Below are positions 62,104 through 64,000 of a stretch of DNA of 64,000 nucleotides, piece after piece. The notes beneath the pieces are model-generated. The model was not told the DNA's origin and ran no database searches. It saw nothing but the letters and a program-made list of their open reading frames with translations. Within the stretch, counting starts at the first letter, position 1, and every line of letters starts with the position of its first letter. Origin of the DNA: Thermohalobaculum sp039033215 (GTDB lineage Bacteria; Pseudomonadota; Alphaproteobacteria; Rhodobacterales; Rhodobacteraceae); NCBI GenBank assembly GCA_039033215.1, contig JBCCDA010000009.1, forward strand, positions 6,521-70,520. Reading direction: 5' to 3'. The position numbers and the translations under genes are program-made.

Positions 62104-62955
62104 ATGTACCGCGACCGACGAGAAACGTTCCGCGCCCATTTTGACGGCGACAGATGCCTCTTTCCCGCATCGATCTTCGATGCGTTCTCGATCCGGTTGG
62201 CCGAGGATATAGGGTTCGAGATCGGGATGGTGGGCGGCTCGTCTGCGTCTCTCGCCGTGCTCGGTGCGCCGGATCTGATCGTGCTGACGTTGAGCGAGTT
62301 TGCGGACCAGTGCCGCCGGATGTCGCGTGCCTCGAACCTGCCGTTCTGTGTTGACGCAGACCATGGGTACGGCAATGCCCTGAACGTCCGCCGCACGGTT
62401 GAGGAACTTGAGGCCGCAGGTGTTGCGGCCCTGTCAATCGAGGACACGCTGCTGCCCCTGCGCTACGGTCAGCCGGCGACCGAGATCCTCTCGCTCGAGG
62501 AGGGGGTGGGCAAGATGAACGCCGCGTTGGATGCCCGCCAGGATTCGAGCACGGTGATTGTCGGGCGAACGTCTGCCGCGGGGGTCTATGGGCTGGACGA
62601 TGCGATCGCCCGGGGCCACGCCTATGCCAGGGCTGGGGTCGATGCACTGTTCTTCCTGGGGGTGAAGACGCCTGAGGAGATCGCCCGCTTGGGCTCGGAG
62701 TTTGATCTGCCGCTGGTGCTGGGTGGAATGCGCGGGGTCATGGACGATGCCGCACTCTCGGCGGCGGGTGTGCGAATGTGCCTGACTGGCCACCCAGTGC
62801 TGCCCGCAGCGATCAAGGCGATGGAGGCCGCGTTGCGGGCCATGCGCGAGGGGACGGTGCCGGATGTCGCCGACAAGGAACTGATCCGACGCGCCACACG
62901 CGCCGATGACTACGACGGCTGGATCAAGGACTACTTGGGGGATGCAAATGGGTAA
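62104..62955 (+). CDS. PEP mutase/isocitrate lyase superfamily, oxaloacetate decarboxylase-like
   Basis: A 283-residue TIM-barrel enzyme: CLFPASIFDAFSIRLAEDIG, metal-binding FCVDADHGYGNALNV, and LSIEDTLLPLRYG. The segment VGRTSAAGVYGLDDAI replaces the usual acid-rich loop. It lacks the isocitrate lyase KKCGH motif, so it belongs to the oxaloacetate decarboxylase/carboxyphosphonoenolpyruvate mutase branch. GGGAGGGA precedes the ATG at 62104. It overlaps the amidase by 8 bp, so the two are likely co-transcribed. Confidence 0.88.
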   Translation: MYRDRRETFRAHFDGDRCLFPASIFDAFSIRLAEDIGFEIGMVGGSSASLAVLGAPDLIVLTLSEFADQCRRMSRASNLPFCVDADHGYGNALNVRRTVEELEAAGVAALSIEDTLLPLRYGQPATEILSLEEGVGKMNAALDARQDSSTVIVGRTSAAGVYGLDDAIARGHAYARAGVDALFFLGVKTPEEIARLGSEFDLPLVLGGMRGVMDDAALSAAGVRMCLTGHPVLPAAIKAMEAALRAMREGTVPDVADKELIRRATRADDYDGWIKDYLGDANG

Positions 62956-64000
62956 GTTGGCAGGCGATCTTTGGGAGTTCACTGCGGCGGAGCTGGCGGC
63001 GAAGATCAAGGCGGGTGAGGTGACGTCGGTTGAGGTGGTCGAGGCCTGCCTTGCCCGGATCGAAGACCGTGATGGAGACGTCGGCGCGTGGATCCATCTG
63101 GACCCGGAGCTCGCCTTGACGCAGGCCAAAGCGGCTGACGCCATGAGCGCCGCCGGCCACGGCGAAGGGCCGCTCCACGGCGTGCCTGTCGGCATCAAGG
63201 ACGTCATCGAGACCGCCGACATGCCGACCCAGAACGGATATCGTGGCCACGAAGGGCGCCACACCCATAGAGATGCCATGTGCGTCAGCTTGCTGCGCGA
63301 CGCAGGCGCGATCATCCTGGGCAAGACGGTGACAACCGAACTGGCGGTTCGCGAGCCCGGCAAGACGAAGAACCCGCACAACCCCGAGCATACGCCCGGC
63401 GGCTCGTCCTCCGGTTCCGCAGCCGCGGTGGCCGATCATCAGGTGCCCTTGGCACTGGGGACACAGACAGGCGGCTCGGTCATCCGACCGGCGAGCTTTT
63501 GCGGGATTGCCGCCTACAAGCCCACGTTCGGGTTGGTGCCGCGGACCGGTGTGACGCAGGAGGCGCCATGGCTCGACACTGTCGGCACCTTTGGCCGGAC
63601 GCTCTTCGATGCGGCGCTGGCGGGTGAGCAGATGATGGCTCGCGACCGGGCCGACCCACAATCGGTTCCGCGCTCCCGCCCTCAGCTGACCGCAGCGATC
63701 GCAGCGGGCCGTGCCGAACCGCCCAAGATCGCCTTCATCCGGACCGCCATGTGGGAGAAGGCCGACCCGGCCGCCCAACAGGCGCTGGAGGCTTTTGCCG
63801 CGGATGCCGATTGTGTCGAGGAGGCCGAGCTCCCGGATTGGACGGCCGAGGTCTGGGGTTGGCAGGACGTCCTGCAGGCCTACGGGATCGCGATGCTCTA
63901 TGGGCCGCTTGCCGATGAGCATGGCGAGCTGATGTCGCAGTCCCTTCGCAACACCGTCGCCCGGGGCCGCGAGATGACCGAGGCTGCTTACCGTGATGCC
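62948..64000 (+). CDS. Amidase signature family protein, C-terminus cut by window edge
   Basis: 351 codons open to the right edge. It starts MGKLAGDLWEFTAAELAAKI and carries the amidase Ser-cisSer-Lys triad region: Lys in GVPVGIKDVIETAD, the Gly/Ser-rich GGSSSGSAAAV, and the nucleophile segment TQTGGSVIRPASFCG. It hydrolyses an amide. The ATG overlaps the preceding gene by 8 bp. Substrate unknown; roughly the last quarter of the protein is outside the window. Confidence 0.93.
   Translation, partial: MGKLAGDLWEFTAAELAAKIKAGEVTSVEVVEACLARIEDRDGDVGAWIHLDPELALTQAKAADAMSAAGHGEGPLHGVPVGIKDVIETADMPTQNGYRGHEGRHTHRDAMCVSLLRDAGAIILGKTVTTELAVREPGKTKNPHNPEHTPGGSSSGSAAAVADHQVPLALGTQTGGSVIRPASFCGIAAYKPTFGLVPRTGVTQEAPWLDTVGTFGRTLFDAALAGEQMMARDRADPQSVPRSRPQLTAAIAAGRAEPPKIAFIRTAMWEKADPAAQQALEAFAADADCVEEAELPDWTAEVWGWQDVLQAYGIAMLYGPLADEHGELMSQSLRNTVARGREMTEAAYRDA

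Noticed and set aside
61193..62647. Minus-strand frame of 484 codons, and others at 62434-63922
   Set aside because: Antisense to DUF3228, the PEP mutase-like gene and the amidase, all with clear motifs and RBSs.

Overview
This is a GC-rich, gene-dense bacterial chromosome segment. Gene content suggests an alphaproteobacterium of the Rhodobacterales/Roseobacter type: dimethylglycine-dehydrogenase/GcvT oxidoreductase, Lin0512 pair, DUF3228, malonyl-CoA decarboxylase, alternative oxidase, and many overlapping ATGA/GTGA starts. That assignment is inference. No rRNA, tRNA, CRISPR array or intact mobile element was seen.

Layout. 1-5.6 kb: a cut-off DUF4177 gene, an alpha/beta hydrolase, gatB, an operon of a periplasmic binding protein with two tandem Lin0512 proteins, and an outer-membrane barrel protein. 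5.7-8.5 kb: a decayed region. It holds an in-frame chimera of a formylglycine-generating enzyme (FGE) and an arylsulfatase, a twice-frameshifted HAD hydrolase, a methyltransferase-tail remnant, and about 0.7 kb with no gene. 8.5-10.5 kb: a secreted choice-of-anchor L/RTX protein. 11.1-16.2 kb: a sensory operon of single-domain globin, FIST protein, hybrid histidine kinase with GAF, LOV and PAS domains, and NarL-type response regulator. 16.2-30 kb: an exopolysaccharide locus with Wza-like exporter, pyruvyltransferase, flippase, FrhB-like protein, acyltransferase, polymerase, glycosyltransferases, PssD/PssE pair and a Wzz/GumC-like protein with a degenerate kinase domain. 30-30.6 kb: transposase-like debris. 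30.8-44 kb: amine and amino-acid metabolism (EamA exporter, aminotransferases, polyamine-type ABC transporter, HCCA isomerase, NUDIX, dimethylglycine-dehydrogenase-like enzyme with a divergent LysR regulator). 44-52.7 kb: a divergent catabolic cluster around a GntR-type palindrome. 52.8-64 kb: malonyl-CoA decarboxylase, a membrane histidine kinase, alcohol dehydrogenase, small hypotheticals, peroxiredoxin, alternative oxidase, a PEP mutase/isocitrate lyase-family enzyme and an amidase cut by the window edge.

The most interesting signal is a palindrome, CTATCC-N4-GGATAG, found three times in the window. All three copies are intergenic. They lie upstream of the sensory operon, between wza and the pyruvyltransferase operon, and upstream of the pssDE operon. 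This links the globin/FIST/LOV-kinase/response-regulator system to exopolysaccharide synthesis as one candidate regulon, with the encoded NarL-type regulator as the most economical DNA-binding candidate. FIST proteins of the NosP type are known to bind heme/NO and to act on hybrid kinases of the NahK type that control biofilm. Here such a module appears to carry a blue-light LOV domain and a globin as well.
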